Of a DNA stretch of 64,000 nucleotides, positions 1 through 10,900 are shown piece after piece. The position numbers and the translations under genes are program-made. Source of the DNA: Allotamlana fucoidanivorans (GTDB taxonomy: Bacteria; Bacteroidota; Bacteroidia; Flavobacteriales; Flavobacteriaceae); assembly GCF_006265225.1 (NCBI RefSeq), contig NZ_VDCS01000004.1:1-64000 (forward strand). The letters are read 5' to 3'. The notes beneath the pieces are model-generated. The model was not told where the DNA came from. It searched no databases and worked only from the letters and a program-made list of their open reading frames with translations. Every line of letters starts with the position of its first letter. The stretch's first letter is position 1.

Positions 1-1134
1 ACCTCCTTTCTAAAATCCATCCAAAAGCGAGGTATTGAAAAGATGCTAGAAGGAGAACTTGACGCTCATTTAGACTATGAGAAGCATCAGCAGTCCGATA
101 ATAGCAATACCCGTAACGGCTATGGGTCTAAAAAGATAAAAACAGCTTTAGGAGAGACTAATATTAAAGTTCCCAGAGACCGAGAAGCTTCTTTTAACCC
201 TATGCTGGTTCCTAAGCGCACTAACATGGTTGACGGCATAGAAAACGTCATTATCAGCCTTTATGCTAAGGGTATGAGTAATTCTGATATTGAAGAGCAA
301 ATCCGCGAAGTCTACGATTTTGATGTATCCACATCTACCATATCACGTATCACAGATAAAGTTACCAATGATATTGTCGCTTGGCAAAACAGGCCCCTGG
401 ACCCCGTATATTTAATTACTTGGATGGATGGTATTGTATTTAAGGTTCGGGAGAACTCCAAAGTCATTAATAAAACCATGTACATCGCCGTAGGACTCCG
501 CAGAGATGGTAAAAAGGAAGTCTTAGGACTTTGGCTGGGGAAGAATGAATCGGCAGCCTTTTGGATGAGCGTACTAACCGATATGAAAGCCAGAGGCGTT
601 CAGGATTTGCTTATCACGGCCACAGATAATCTTAACGGTTTTACCGACACCATTAAAAACGTTTTTCCTGAATCTAAAACCCAAATTTGCGTGGTACACC
701 AGATTCGTAACGCTTGTCGCTATGTTGTTTGGAAAGACAAGAAGGAATTTACAAAAGACATGAAAAACATCTATGATGCACCAACCAAAAACGCAGCAAA
801 AGCCGCTCTAGAGGACTTTGCTCTGAAATGGGAACACAAGTACTCTTATGCTATTAAAAGCTGGAGAGACAATTGGGATGAGCTTACCGCTTTTTATGAA
901 TCTCCTGTTGAAATTAGAAAAATCATTTACACTACGAACCTTATTGAAAACCTTAATGGAAAAATCAGAAAGTACACTAAAAACAAGCTCTCATTCCCAA
1001 CAGATGAAGCTGTTATGAAGTCCACTTTTTTAGCCCTTAGAGAGGCTACCAAAAAATGGTCGATGCCTATTAGGAACTGGGGCATTATTTTAAACCAATT
1101 TTTAACTATATTTGAAAAAAGGGTTCAACTTTAA
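1..1134 (+). CDS. IS256-family (mutator type) transposase, 5' end outside window
   Basis: DDE transposase that would catalyse cut-out/circle transposition of its element. The frame is open from base 1 and reads into the methionine at 43, and family members have about 400 residues, so roughly 25-40 N-terminal residues are missing. Counting from that methionine, the catalytic triad is visible as D129 (TWMDG), D195 (ATDNLNGF) and E302 (NLIENLNGK). The family features ELDAHLDYE near the start and CVVHQIRN after the second Asp are also present. No frameshift or internal stop is seen, so the retained part looks intact. Confidence 0.93.
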   Translation, partial: TSFLKSIQKRGIEKMLEGELDAHLDYEKHQQSDNSNTRNGYGSKKIKTALGETNIKVPRDREASFNPMLVPKRTNMVDGIENVIISLYAKGMSNSDIEEQIREVYDFDVSTSTISRITDKVTNDIVAWQNRPLDPVYLITWMDGIVFKVRENSKVINKTMYIAVGLRRDGKKEVLGLWLGKNESAAFWMSVLTDMKARGVQDLLITATDNLNGFTDTIKNVFPESKTQICVVHQIRNACRYVVWKDKKEFTKDMKNIYDAPTKNAAKAALEDFALKWEHKYSYAIKSWRDNWDELTAFYESPVEIRKIIYTTNLIENLNGKIRKYTKNKLSFPTDEAVMKSTFLALREATKKWSMPIRNWGIILNQFLTIFEKRVQL

Positions 1135-1187
1135 AAAAGCTAAACCCTCGATTTATAACTTACACACTTTACAGGATAGTGTCTCAA
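1..1187 (+). mobile_element. IS256-family insertion sequence, right part only
   Basis: The transposase frame is open from base 1, so the element begins upstream of the window. After the transposase stop at 1134 there is a short AT-rich tail, then a terminal-repeat-like stretch around 1158-1187 (TTACACACTTTACAGG followed by ATAGTGTCTC). The exact right end is inferred. Neither the left inverted repeat nor a target duplication can be checked because the left end is outside the window. Confidence 0.7.
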
Positions 1188-1706
1188 AAAAACAGACACC
1201 TTGATGATCTTATTGACCACTACTGGGGAAGCATCAATTATATTTTTAGTTTGATAAAAGCTTCTGAAATAAAAGCGGGTCTCATTTTATCGTTCTATGG
1301 TATTATTTTAAACTTTGTATTTAAAAGTATACCACATATTTTACAATCCATACACAATAAAACAATCTTCTATATTTTAGCGGGGTTGTGGTTTATTTCT
1401 ACCGTTATTTCTATTTATTATAGTATAAGATGCTTTATACCAAAGATTGAAGAAAAATTTGATAAAAATATTTTCTTTTTTGGTGATGTCATTCAGAAAT
1501 ATGGGAGTATACAAGAATTTTCAAAAACATTTCACACCATTAGCAAGGATGAAGATAAATTATTTGACCAATTAGGTCAACAAATTTATGTTAACTCAAA
1601 AATTGCGGCTAGTAAGTTTAAAAACATTAATAGATCTTTGCAGTTCTTAGCAATTGGCCTCCTGTTAATGATGGTTCTAGCGTTATATTACTTTGTTAAT
1701 AGTTAA
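1179..1706 (+). CDS. DUF5706 / PycTM-like membrane effector (Pycsar-type)
   Basis: Protein of 175 residues with predicted membrane segments at about 32-50, 62-84 and 153-173. The arrangement matches the DUF5706 (PycTM) family: an N-terminal helix with IKASEIKAGLILSFYGI, a second hydrophobic helix, a cytoplasmic part with FFFGDVI and QIYVNSKIAASKFK, and a last membrane helix. In known Pycsar systems such proteins sense cCMP or cUMP made by a neighbouring cyclase and damage the membrane of phage-infected cells. That role is inferred here, as no cyclase is visible. The GTG start lies inside the presumed right end of the IS256 element, so the original start and promoter have probably been replaced. 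The next in-frame ATG is far inside the protein. Confidence 0.6.
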   Translation: MSQKNRHLDDLIDHYWGSINYIFSLIKASEIKAGLILSFYGIILNFVFKSIPHILQSIHNKTIFYILAGLWFISTVISIYYSIRCFIPKIEEKFDKNIFFFGDVIQKYGSIQEFSKTFHTISKDEDKLFDQLGQQIYVNSKIAASKFKNINRSLQFLAIGLLLMMVLALYYFVNS

Positions 1707-1754
1707 GCTACGAATATATTAATTTCGTGCTCCAAGATAGAACAACACTATAAA

Positions 1755-4700
1755 CTACACATTACTTTTATCTCTGTTCTTATGTTTAGAAAACTCTGAA
1801 GGCGTTTGCCCATAATATTTCCGAAAACACTTTCCAAAATAATTTGGATGACTAAAACCAACCATATAACTTACCTGAGCAATAGTGTGCTGACCTTGTT
1901 CTAAGAGTTGTAATGATCTTTTAAGTCTAACCATTCGCATGAAATCATTAGGAGCAAGACCAGTGAGTTTTTTAAGTTTCCTAAAAAAAGTAGATCTACT
2001 TGTATTCATATCAGAAGCCAATTCATCAATCCAATAGTTCTCATTAGCCATATTTAGTTCCATAAAGTTCATAATACTTTTTAGAAATTCTTCATCTAAT
2101 GAATTAAGCGTAACTTGTTCTGGAGTAATTTCTTTCTCAGTTTGAAACCGTTTACGCATAAGTTCACGAGAGCCAATAAGCTTTTCTATTCTTACCGATA
2201 GTAATTTCATTTTAAATGGTTTTGGAATATAGGCATCTGCTCCTGATTCTAAACCTTCAATACGATGCTCAACAGAGTTAAGTGCCGTAAGCATAATTAC
2301 AGGAATATGGCTTGTTCTTACATTGTTTTTAATTTTATAACAAAACTGTACACCATCCATTTCGGGCATTAACACATCAGTAATAACTACATCAGGTATT
2401 TCTTTGAGTACTATTTTAAGAGCCTCTTTTCCATTTTCTGCTTGTAACACATTGTAGGTTTCTTTTAATCCATTGCATACAAGTTCACGTATATCTTCAT
2501 TATCATCTACTATCAGTACAACCTTTTTATTGTTTTCATTTAATGAGTTGAAATTCATCTGACTATCCCGCCTTAACATTTCCTCATCAATCTCTTCCTC
2601 ATTAATATTTTCTAACACAGTAATTTCGGCAATTTCTTCTTCTAAAAAATGCACCCTTCCCAATGGTAATCTTATAGTAAATTGAGTTCCAAGATTTTTC
2701 TCTGATTCCACAAGAATTTCTCCATGGTGTAATTCCACCAAATCTTTTGTTATAGCAAGGCCTAAACCAGAACCTTTTACCGCTTCTAAGTCTGATTGAT
2801 TAATTTGATAAAACCGCTGAAAAATATAAGGCAATTGAGATTTATCAATCCCTATACCACTATCTTTCACCTTAATTTCCACATAATCAGTATCAGAATC
2901 AACACTGGTTAACTTTGACTCTTTATTAGTATCTACTTTACAAATACTCACCTCAATATTTCCATTATTGGGAGTGAACTTTATAGCATTATAAATAAGA
3001 TTATTTAATATCTTTTCAAGTTTATCCCAATCAAACCATACTGGTATTGTGTTCAAGGAACTTTCAAAAGAAATGTGTATATCCTTTCGGTTAGCATGTG
3101 ATTGAAATGAAAAAATAATTTCTCTAACAAAATGTACAATATTTGATTCTGTTACTTTTAATTTAGTTTCTCCAACCTCTATCCTTCTAAATTCCATAAG
3201 TTGCTGTACTAAACGAAGTAAGGAATTTGCATTTCGCTCAACCATTCTTAGTTTTGATTGCACAGACAAATTTTCTTTAAACAACTCTATCAACTCTTCA
3301 ATGGGATTTAAAATGAGTGTTATTGGAGTTTTAAATTCATGTGAAATATTTGTGAAAAATTGAAGCTTAAGTTTGTTAATATTTTCAATCTCCTTTTGTA
3401 CTTGCAAGGACGCTCTCTCTCTGGAACGGAGATTGAAATAAGATTGAATACTCCAAAGTAAGGCAATAACTATAAGCATGTATATAAAATAGGCCCACCA
3501 TGTTTGCCAAAACGGAGGACTAATACATAAATTTATTGTTGATAGCTCTTCACTCCATAAGCCATCATTATTTGATGCCTTAACTTTAAAGGTGTACTTT
3601 CCTGGCGGAAGATTTGTATAGTGAGCAGAATTCATCCCCTTTGACTCTACCCAGTCTGAATTAAAACCAGCTAACATATACTTGTATTGATTCTTTTCGG
3701 GAGCGGCAAAATGAAGAGCCGAAAATTCAAAAGTCAATGTGTTTTCATGATAATTTAATTCAATAGGTTTCGAATATGCAGAAAGACTCTTATCGAAAAG
3801 TATTCTACCATTATAAGTTTCACCCACATTAATAGATTCATTTTTAATTTTAAACCCTACTATATTAACTGGTGCAAAAATGTCATTCTCTTTCAAATCT
3901 TTGGGATGAAATATATTTAACCCATTGTATCCACCAAAAAACAGATAGCCATCATCATTTTTAAGATATGCACCCTTTCTAAAATTATTTCCTTGAAGAC
4001 CGTCTTCCTTATTGTAGTTTTTAAACGCTTCAGTATACCGATTAAAACTTGATATGCCATTATCTGTGCTTACCCAAAGAAAACCATTATCATCTTCAAT
4101 GATTCCATATATTGAATTGTTAATTAATCCATCTTCTTCCGTATAGTGCTTAAATTTTGGATCTGAATTTTCATCTGGAGACAGTGTCATTTTATTAAGC
4201 CCTCCTCCATAGGTACCTATCCAAAACTCACCGTTACTATCCTCTAAAATTGAAAACACAGAATTATGACTTAGAGAATTGATATCATTTGAGTCATATT
4301 GAAACGACACAAATAAATCGCCACCGTCAATACCATTTGGAACAACTAGATTTAAGCCTCCTTGTAAAGTTCCAACCCACAGATTACTACGACTATCTTC
4401 ATATATGCAGCTAATTTCTTTTGCACTAATACTATACTTATTGTTACTATCGGGCTTGTAATGTATTCTATTTGAAAAGTCAAAAGAGCCATTTTGCTTT
4501 TTACGTTTTGGCCACTTAATCAATCCATCAATTAAAGAACCAAACCACAATACTCCATGACTATCTTCAATAATTGACATCACTTCAAGCATGTTAAAAT
4601 CGGTTTTATTAAAGGTGATTACATTTTTATCTTCATTGATATCCATATGGTAAACCCCGTCAACACCTCCTATCCAATAGTCACCATCTCGATCTCTTAA

Positions 4701-6017
4701 AATTGACCAAATGGGTTCTTGATATCTCACCTCCTTTTCATGCTGCTTTTTGCTTAGATAAAAACGTTCAATGATTGGTTCTTTATAGGCATCATCTATA
4801 AACATCACCTTATTTAAACCATCTTGTGTAGCCACCCAAAACACACCTTCTCTTGCTTTTAATATATCATTAATTGAAGAATGACTCAATGAGTTTTTAG
4901 ATAAAATATTATGCTCAAGATGATTAATTGCTTTTTGTTTTAAGTCACATTTATTTAACCCACCTCCCTCTGTACCAACCCATAACACTTGACTTCTATC
5001 AATAAAAACAGATTCAATATTGTTGCTACTTATACTCTCAGGCATCCTGGGATCATGTAGATACTTTAAATATTCTCCAGTTGAAAGATCCAATAAATAA
5101 AGCCCATAACCATGAATGCCCAAAAACAGATTGCCATCTTCTTTTTCAAACATAGTAATTAATCCTCCCGATTCTTCTGTGTCGGAATAAATCAAGTTCA
5201 AAGGAAACTCCTCAAACTTTACATTATTAACATTTATATATTTTTCAGGGTTTTCAATCTTTAACAGTCTATGACCAACTGTAGAAACCCATAGAGCTCC
5301 TTTACTATCCAAGAATAAAAGCTTAATACTTTTATCAATCTCTTTAAAATGAATAAATTCGGTAACTCCATTAATAATAGATACTTTATTTAACCCCTTA
5401 ACCGTTCCTACCCATATATTGCCTGAATTATCCTCTACCAAAGAATGAATTTGATTGCTTACAATACTTGATGATAAATTTGGCTTATATAGATATTGTG
5501 TGGGAAACTCTCCTCTTTCATCAGTACTATTAAAATGAAAAAGACCAGAATGTAAAGTACCTATCCATAATTCTCCATTTTTCTTAGGGCAAATGGCAGT
5601 AATTCTAGCGTTTTGAAGCACTAAAGGAAAAGTTGTGAATGTTTGGGTCAGCCTATTATACTTACTTAAACCCTTCCCGGTACCAATGAGTAGATTTCCT
5701 TCAGAGTCCAACTCTAACTCATAAACTGAATTACTCACTAAACTATTGGGGTTATTTAACTGATGTCTATAGACGGTTAACTTGAGTCCGTCATATTTAT
5801 AAAGTCCATTTAAAGTACCAATCCATATATAGCCATCAATATCTTGAATCACTTTCATGACTGAATGTTGAGAAAACTCCTGTTTATCGATAAAATGTTC
5901 AAATTTCAAGTCTGTATTTTGACAAGAAATTTCATTAACTAAAAAAAGTCTTAAACAAAAAATCAAAAACAACGTAAACCTATTTCTTATACATAACTGT
6001 AATCTATTCTTATCCAT
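1755..6017 (-). CDS. hybrid two-component sensor/regulator (PUL type HTCS)
   Basis: One-protein signalling system of 1420 residues. It has an N-terminal signal/anchor segment (about 12-32), then roughly 14 regulator-propeller repeats with the WIGT/WVGT signature (50-700). A Y_Y_Y domain (about 755-832) and a membrane helix (about 838-862) follow. The cytoplasmic part has a histidine kinase with H893 in ISHEFKTP and ATP-binding DSGIGI and GSGLGLAI (to about 1118). The receiver domain has phospho-acceptor D1214, T1244 and K1266, and an AraC-type helix-turn-helix (1310-1412) ends the protein. Such proteins bind an oligosaccharide in the periplasm and activate the adjacent susCD operon. It lies downstream of susD in the same direction with a gap of about 190 bases, so the 7977-11171 SusC pair is the likely target. 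Confidence 0.95.
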   Translation of the reverse strand: MDKNRLQLCIRNRFTLFLIFCLRLFLVNEISCQNTDLKFEHFIDKQEFSQHSVMKVIQDIDGYIWIGTLNGLYKYDGLKLTVYRHQLNNPNSLVSNSVYELELDSEGNLLIGTGKGLSKYNRLTQTFTTFPLVLQNARITAICPKKNGELWIGTLHSGLFHFNSTDERGEFPTQYLYKPNLSSSIVSNQIHSLVEDNSGNIWVGTVKGLNKVSIINGVTEFIHFKEIDKSIKLLFLDSKGALWVSTVGHRLLKIENPEKYINVNNVKFEEFPLNLIYSDTEESGGLITMFEKEDGNLFLGIHGYGLYLLDLSTGEYLKYLHDPRMPESISSNNIESVFIDRSQVLWVGTEGGGLNKCDLKQKAINHLEHNILSKNSLSHSSINDILKAREGVFWVATQDGLNKVMFIDDAYKEPIIERFYLSKKQHEKEVRYQEPIWSILRDRDGDYWIGGVDGVYHMDINEDKNVITFNKTDFNMLEVMSIIEDSHGVLWFGSLIDGLIKWPKRKKQNGSFDFSNRIHYKPDSNNKYSISAKEISCIYEDSRSNLWVGTLQGGLNLVVPNGIDGGDLFVSFQYDSNDINSLSHNSVFSILEDSNGEFWIGTYGGGLNKMTLSPDENSDPKFKHYTEEDGLINNSIYGIIEDDNGFLWVSTDNGISSFNRYTEAFKNYNKEDGLQGNNFRKGAYLKNDDGYLFFGGYNGLNIFHPKDLKENDIFAPVNIVGFKIKNESINVGETYNGRILFDKSLSAYSKPIELNYHENTLTFEFSALHFAAPEKNQYKYMLAGFNSDWVESKGMNSAHYTNLPPGKYTFKVKASNNDGLWSEELSTINLCISPPFWQTWWAYFIYMLIVIALLWSIQSYFNLRSRERASLQVQKEIENINKLKLQFFTNISHEFKTPITLILNPIEELIELFKENLSVQSKLRMVERNANSLLRLVQQLMEFRRIEVGETKLKVTESNIVHFVREIIFSFQSHANRKDIHISFESSLNTIPVWFDWDKLEKILNNLIYNAIKFTPNNGNIEVSICKVDTNKESKLTSVDSDTDYVEIKVKDSGIGIDKSQLPYIFQRFYQINQSDLEAVKGSGLGLAITKDLVELHHGEILVESEKNLGTQFTIRLPLGRVHFLEEEIAEITVLENINEEEIDEEMLRRDSQMNFNSLNENNKKVVLIVDDNEDIRELVCNGLKETYNVLQAENGKEALKIVLKEIPDVVITDVLMPEMDGVQFCYKIKNNVRTSHIPVIMLTALNSVEHRIEGLESGADAYIPKPFKMKLLSVRIEKLIGSRELMRKRFQTEKEITPEQVTLNSLDEEFLKSIMNFMELNMANENYWIDELASDMNTSRSTFFRKLKKLTGLAPNDFMRMVRLKRSLQLLEQGQHTIAQVSYMVGFSHPNYFGKCFRKYYGQTPSEFSKHKNRDKSNV

Positions 6018-6210
6018 TACTAATAAGTTCGAAAATATTTAATTAAGAGATTTAATCTGCTAAAAGATACAAGGTAAAAAAAATTTTTATTCTTACTACT
6101 TCATCCCAAACACTTTACCTTCTATTTAAAAAAATGGCAACCAATTCAATACATGAAATGATTGCCATCAAACTCACAATATATAAAAAACTAACTCAAA
6201 ATTGTGTATT

Positions 6211-7965
6211 TTAATAGTTCGGGTCCTGCTCTAGCACTCCCCTTTGTAAATCTAATTGCGATTGGGGTAATGGGAAGTAATCATCTTGACCTGGAGTATA
6301 ATTAGCTCCTTGAATCCATGGTAATTTACCATTAGATAATTCTGATTGTAAATATTTTGGAATGACATCTCCATCAATTTCCCAGCGTACTAAATCTTGA
6401 AAGCGCATACCTTCTAATGCAAACTCTAAACGCATTTCATGTCTTACAGCCTTCAATGCATAGTTTTTATCAGGAAAAGAAGCATATAAACCAAGATTGT
6501 AATTGGCTGCAGGTTCATTTTCATCAATTATTATCGGTTCACCTGCCCCAAATGTGGTATTACTGATTTTCCCCATAACGATATCATCTTGAGCGCGCTC
6601 TCTAATCATATTAACCATATCTCTGGCTTTTATGAGGTCATTCTCCTCTGCAGCAACTTCAGCCCTCCATAATATCACGTGACTTAATCTAAACAATCTC
6701 CAGTTATTTCCGTTTAATCCAGCTGACCATGTTGGTGTTGCAATTGAAATGGTTTTAAAGTTTCTTTTATAGAACATAATTTTCTTATTCAAAAACGGCC
6801 CCATACCAGCTTGGTCAAGCATCCAGTCTCCACCACTCATAGGCCCCCAGTCTAAAAAGGGAATACCTCTTCTTCCTATTGTCCAATCTACTCTAGGATC
6901 GAGTTCAACATCAGTAGGAGTAAACGGTTGTGTGTCTAGCAACCCATAATCTTCTAAAAGCAGATCATCTTGAAAGGTATCTAGCAATGGTAATCCATTT
7001 GCATCTACTTTAAAAGCATTAAACAAATCAAAACTAGGGGCACTATAAGCACAACACAAACCAACATCTGCTCCTCTAGGAAATAATGTTCTATGATCAG
7101 AACCTGCATTTTCTCCGCCTCCGGTACCATCATTTACTGTATATTGAACTTCAAAAATGCTCTCTGCATTGTTTTGTTTCTCTTCATCATGGTTATCATA
7201 GAAATGATCCATTAAGACAAACGGTCCATTGTTAATGATATCATCTAACAGAGGTTTTGCTTCTGAAAATTCCTTCTGAAACATATGTACCCTAGCCTTT
7301 AAGGCTTTAGCTGCCCAACGAGAAGCACGACCTACTTCAGAGGGCACTTCAGCCATCCCATTGTCTATTCCCCATTGCAAGTCTGCTTCAATATCATCCC
7401 AAACCTCTCTATCATTAGGAACTTCACTTGCCTTTACATTTTCAGTTATATATGGTATTCTCTCAATTTTGCTTCTTAACTGAAAATGGAACCAGGCACG
7501 TAACCATCTCGCCTCTGCTTCTAATTGCTTGGCACTATTATCAGGTATCGCATCCCCAGCTAATTTTAAAACTCTCAATACGTCATTTGCTCTAGATACG
7601 CCATCGTAGTTTGCAGCCCACAGACCTTCAACCCATGGGTTCGTTGGATCAACTTCATATCTTTCTATAAGGTTAATTGCACTCCATCCACCTGTTTGAT
7701 CACCACGATGCATATCATCTGATGGCACATCTCCCCATACCCAATTCGTGGCAGAAGCTTCACCAGCTCCACCGGGTCCTCCTTGAGAAAAACCATCAAT
7801 AACCGAATAGGCACCAATTAGCAATAGGTTTACTCCTTGTTCATCGGCCAACGTTTCCTCTGTAACACGTCCTACAGGAAACTCTTCTAAAAATTCTTCC
7901 TTACAAGCACTAATAGTAATTCCTAGAATTACCACGAGACTAATTTTTAACTTTAATCTTTTCAT
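6211..7965 (-). CDS. SusD/RagB-family outer-membrane lipoprotein
   Basis: Surface glycan- or nutrient-binding lipoprotein of 584 residues that caps its SusC partner. The signal peptide ends in a lipobox with Cys21 (GITISAC), followed by the typical EEFLEEFPVGRVTEET region. The C-terminal part has the family pattern with NYALKAVRHEMRLEFALEG, FQDLVRW and a late FPLPQSQLDL motif. It starts 11 bases after the SusC stop, so the two are co-transcribed. The ligand cannot be read from the sequence. No glycoside hydrolase, lyase or sulfatase gene is near. Confidence 0.95.
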   Translation of the reverse strand: MKRLKLKISLVVILGITISACKEEFLEEFPVGRVTEETLADEQGVNLLLIGAYSVIDGFSQGGPGGAGEASATNWVWGDVPSDDMHRGDQTGGWSAINLIERYEVDPTNPWVEGLWAANYDGVSRANDVLRVLKLAGDAIPDNSAKQLEAEARWLRAWFHFQLRSKIERIPYITENVKASEVPNDREVWDDIEADLQWGIDNGMAEVPSEVGRASRWAAKALKARVHMFQKEFSEAKPLLDDIINNGPFVLMDHFYDNHDEEKQNNAESIFEVQYTVNDGTGGGENAGSDHRTLFPRGADVGLCCAYSAPSFDLFNAFKVDANGLPLLDTFQDDLLLEDYGLLDTQPFTPTDVELDPRVDWTIGRRGIPFLDWGPMSGGDWMLDQAGMGPFLNKKIMFYKRNFKTISIATPTWSAGLNGNNWRLFRLSHVILWRAEVAAEENDLIKARDMVNMIRERAQDDIVMGKISNTTFGAGEPIIIDENEPAANYNLGLYASFPDKNYALKAVRHEMRLEFALEGMRFQDLVRWEIDGDVIPKYLQSELSNGKLPWIQGANYTPGQDDYFPLPQSQLDLQRGVLEQDPNY

Positions 7966-7976
7966 TTTCTATTTTT

Positions 7977-10900
7977 TTAAATACCAATGTTTATTCCAAA
8001 AATTATTTGCTTGGGCTGTGGCCAAGTACCCTCATCAAAGCCTCTATCAATCTCATTTTCAGGACTAACTTCTACATCTAACCCTGAATATGTATCAAAC
8101 AATGTGATTAAGTTTGTTCCCATGACATAGAGGCGTAAATTAGAAAAACCTAATTTTTCTAACATCGCATCAGGCAAGTTATACCCTAACTGTATAGATT
8201 TCATACGTAAAAACGAACCATCCTCAATGTGTTCTGTACTTGTATTCTGCTCAAAACTTGTAGTACTTGACGCTTTTGGCAAAACGGCATTACGATTATC
8301 ATCCAAATATGGACTTCCCCATGACCTAAAAAGACGATCTGCCGATTTAGGACCTTGGAATAACCCCCAACGTGGAAAACGGTCATGGTAGTTTACGATA
8401 TCATTTCCAACACTTGCATACCATATAGAAGTCAAATCAAAGTTTTTATATTGAACACCTATATTGATACCCGCTGTAAAGTCTGGATGAGGATTGCCTA
8501 TCCATGTTCTATCTTCAGGTGTAATTTCGCCATTTCCATCTACGTCTCTAATTATAAGATTTCCAGGTTGATTATAATCTCCATTTACAGGATGCGCATC
8601 TGCTTGTTCTTGTGTTTGAAATATTCCATCAACAATATACCCATAAAATTCTGGGAACGAACGACCTGTCACTGCCCTTGTATACCTTTGACCTCTTTCT
8701 GCTCTTCCCAAAAGTTGATCTCCATCTGCACCAGATAACTTAGTCACTTTATTTTTATAAGTTGAAAGATTTACACCTATACTATAGTTGAAATCTTCGT
8801 TTACTGTTTGCCTGTAAGTTAATTCAATATCAACACCCTTATTATCCATTGTACCTACATTCACAAAAGGAGCTAATGCCTGACCTTCTACAGCCGGAAT
8901 AGTTGTTCGAAATAACATATCACTAGTTTTTTTCTTCCAAAATTCAACGCTTAAATCTAACCCTTTAAATAGTGTAGCATCCAATCCTATGTTTGTAGAC
9001 TCTGTAGTTTCCCATTTGGCATCTGGATTTCCAAATTCAGTAGACTGATATCCCAAAGAAATGGTATTATCACCACCACCAATACCATAATAAGAATTCC
9101 CTAAACCTGATCCGAAGGTTGTAAAGCCATTGTAATTTCCAATTTGATCATTACCAGATTCACCCCAACCTGCTCTTAATTTTAATCGATTTAACCAACC
9201 ACTTGTGCCTTCCATAAAGCTCTCATTTGAAATCATCCAACCAGCAGAAACAGCCGGAAAAACACCATAACGATTGTTGGCCCCAAAACGAGAAGATCCA
9301 TCACGACGAACAGTACCTTCTATCATATACTTATCATTGTAAGAGTAAAAAGCCCGTGAGAATAATGAAAATAAAGACCAAGCTGCTGCATCAGATCCAT
9401 TTGTAATTGCTCCGGCTCCTGATTCTAAATAATAAAATTCATCTTGCGTTGAAATATAACCAGCTCTGCCCGCCTCAATTTCATCAAGATTAAATTTTGT
9501 TGATTCCATACCTAAAACTATCTCAAATGCATGTGCCTCATTTATAGTTTTAGAATAACTTGCAGTATTTGTAAAGTTCCATGTTAAATTATTTCCTCTA
9601 GTTTCGCCAAGCGTATTTACAAAGCTACCATTTGTGTTTTCTGGGTCACCAAATCTAGGATTATGATTACTATACCAGTTCATATTGTAACCAAATAAAG
9701 ATTTAAATTTCAAATTTTCTATTGGTTCAATTTCAACATAAAAGGTTCCTACTAAATTAAGGTTTTTTCTAAGATCCTTTCTTTCTCTGAAAAGATGCCC
9801 TACGGGATTAGGTCCGTCATTTAAGTTTCCTCCTACAACACCTCCGGCCCAATTACCAGCTATATCATATATAGGTATTAGCGGACTTGTTTCAACATAT
9901 GCATTAAAACCTGGATTATTTCCTCTACTTTCAGAAAGAGTAGCTCCAATACGTTTACCAACTGTTAACCAATCTGTTATTTGAGACTCTACATTTGTTC
10001 TAAAGGCATATCTATTGAACGAGTTATTTTTAAAAACGCCATCCTCTTTGAAGTAGCTACCGTTAAAGGAATAAACTGTTTTTTCTGACCCTCCTGACAC
10101 TGACAAATTATAATCTTGTAATAAAGCCGTTCTGAAACTTTCTTTCATCCAGTCTGTCCCATTCTTATTGGTCAATGTAATAGGATAATCTCTTTCTTGA
10201 TAGAGGGAAGGGTCTGTTGAAGGGTCTCCAATGGAGGCTCCATTAGGAAACAAATAATCATTTACTCTTGTGCCCTTAATATCATTAGGATCAAAACTAA
10301 AATGTGGATGATTTGGAACAATACCATCATTTGTCTGCTCCAACCATATCATTTGACCAATTAAGTTAGGATCTGTTATAAGATCATATTTTGCATTGCT
10401 TTTTCCAAATCCTGTTCTTACATTAAATTGAAATTTTGGTGCCTGATTTCTACGTCCAGATTTAGTAGTAATAAGAATAACCCCACTCGCTCCTCTTGCG
10501 CCATAGATGGCTGTAGAAGAGGCATCTTTTAAAACTTGCATAGATTCAATTTGATCTGGTGGAGGGACAGCGCCACCATTAACCCCATCAACAATATACA
10601 AAGGAGAATTTCCATTAATACTACCAAGACCACGAATCCTAACTTGAGCCTGTTGCCCTGGTCTAGCAGAAGAAACTACGGTTACACCCGAGGCACTTCC
10701 CTGTAATGCTCTAGTAGCATCAGCAGAAGGTTGTGCTTCTAAAAAATCGTTATCCACCGTACTCACCGAGCTAACCACATCAGTTCTTTTTCTAGAGCCA
10801 TAACCAATTAGAATCACTTCATCTAAAGATTGAGCATCCTCCAATAGAGTAAAATTAATAGTTGTACCAGTACCAACAGTAGACTCCTTCGTTTGATACC

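Noticed and set aside
8385-8738. 117-codon + strand frame inside susC
   Set aside because: Antisense to a strongly conserved SusC barrel region; cysteine- and isoleucine-rich with no family look.
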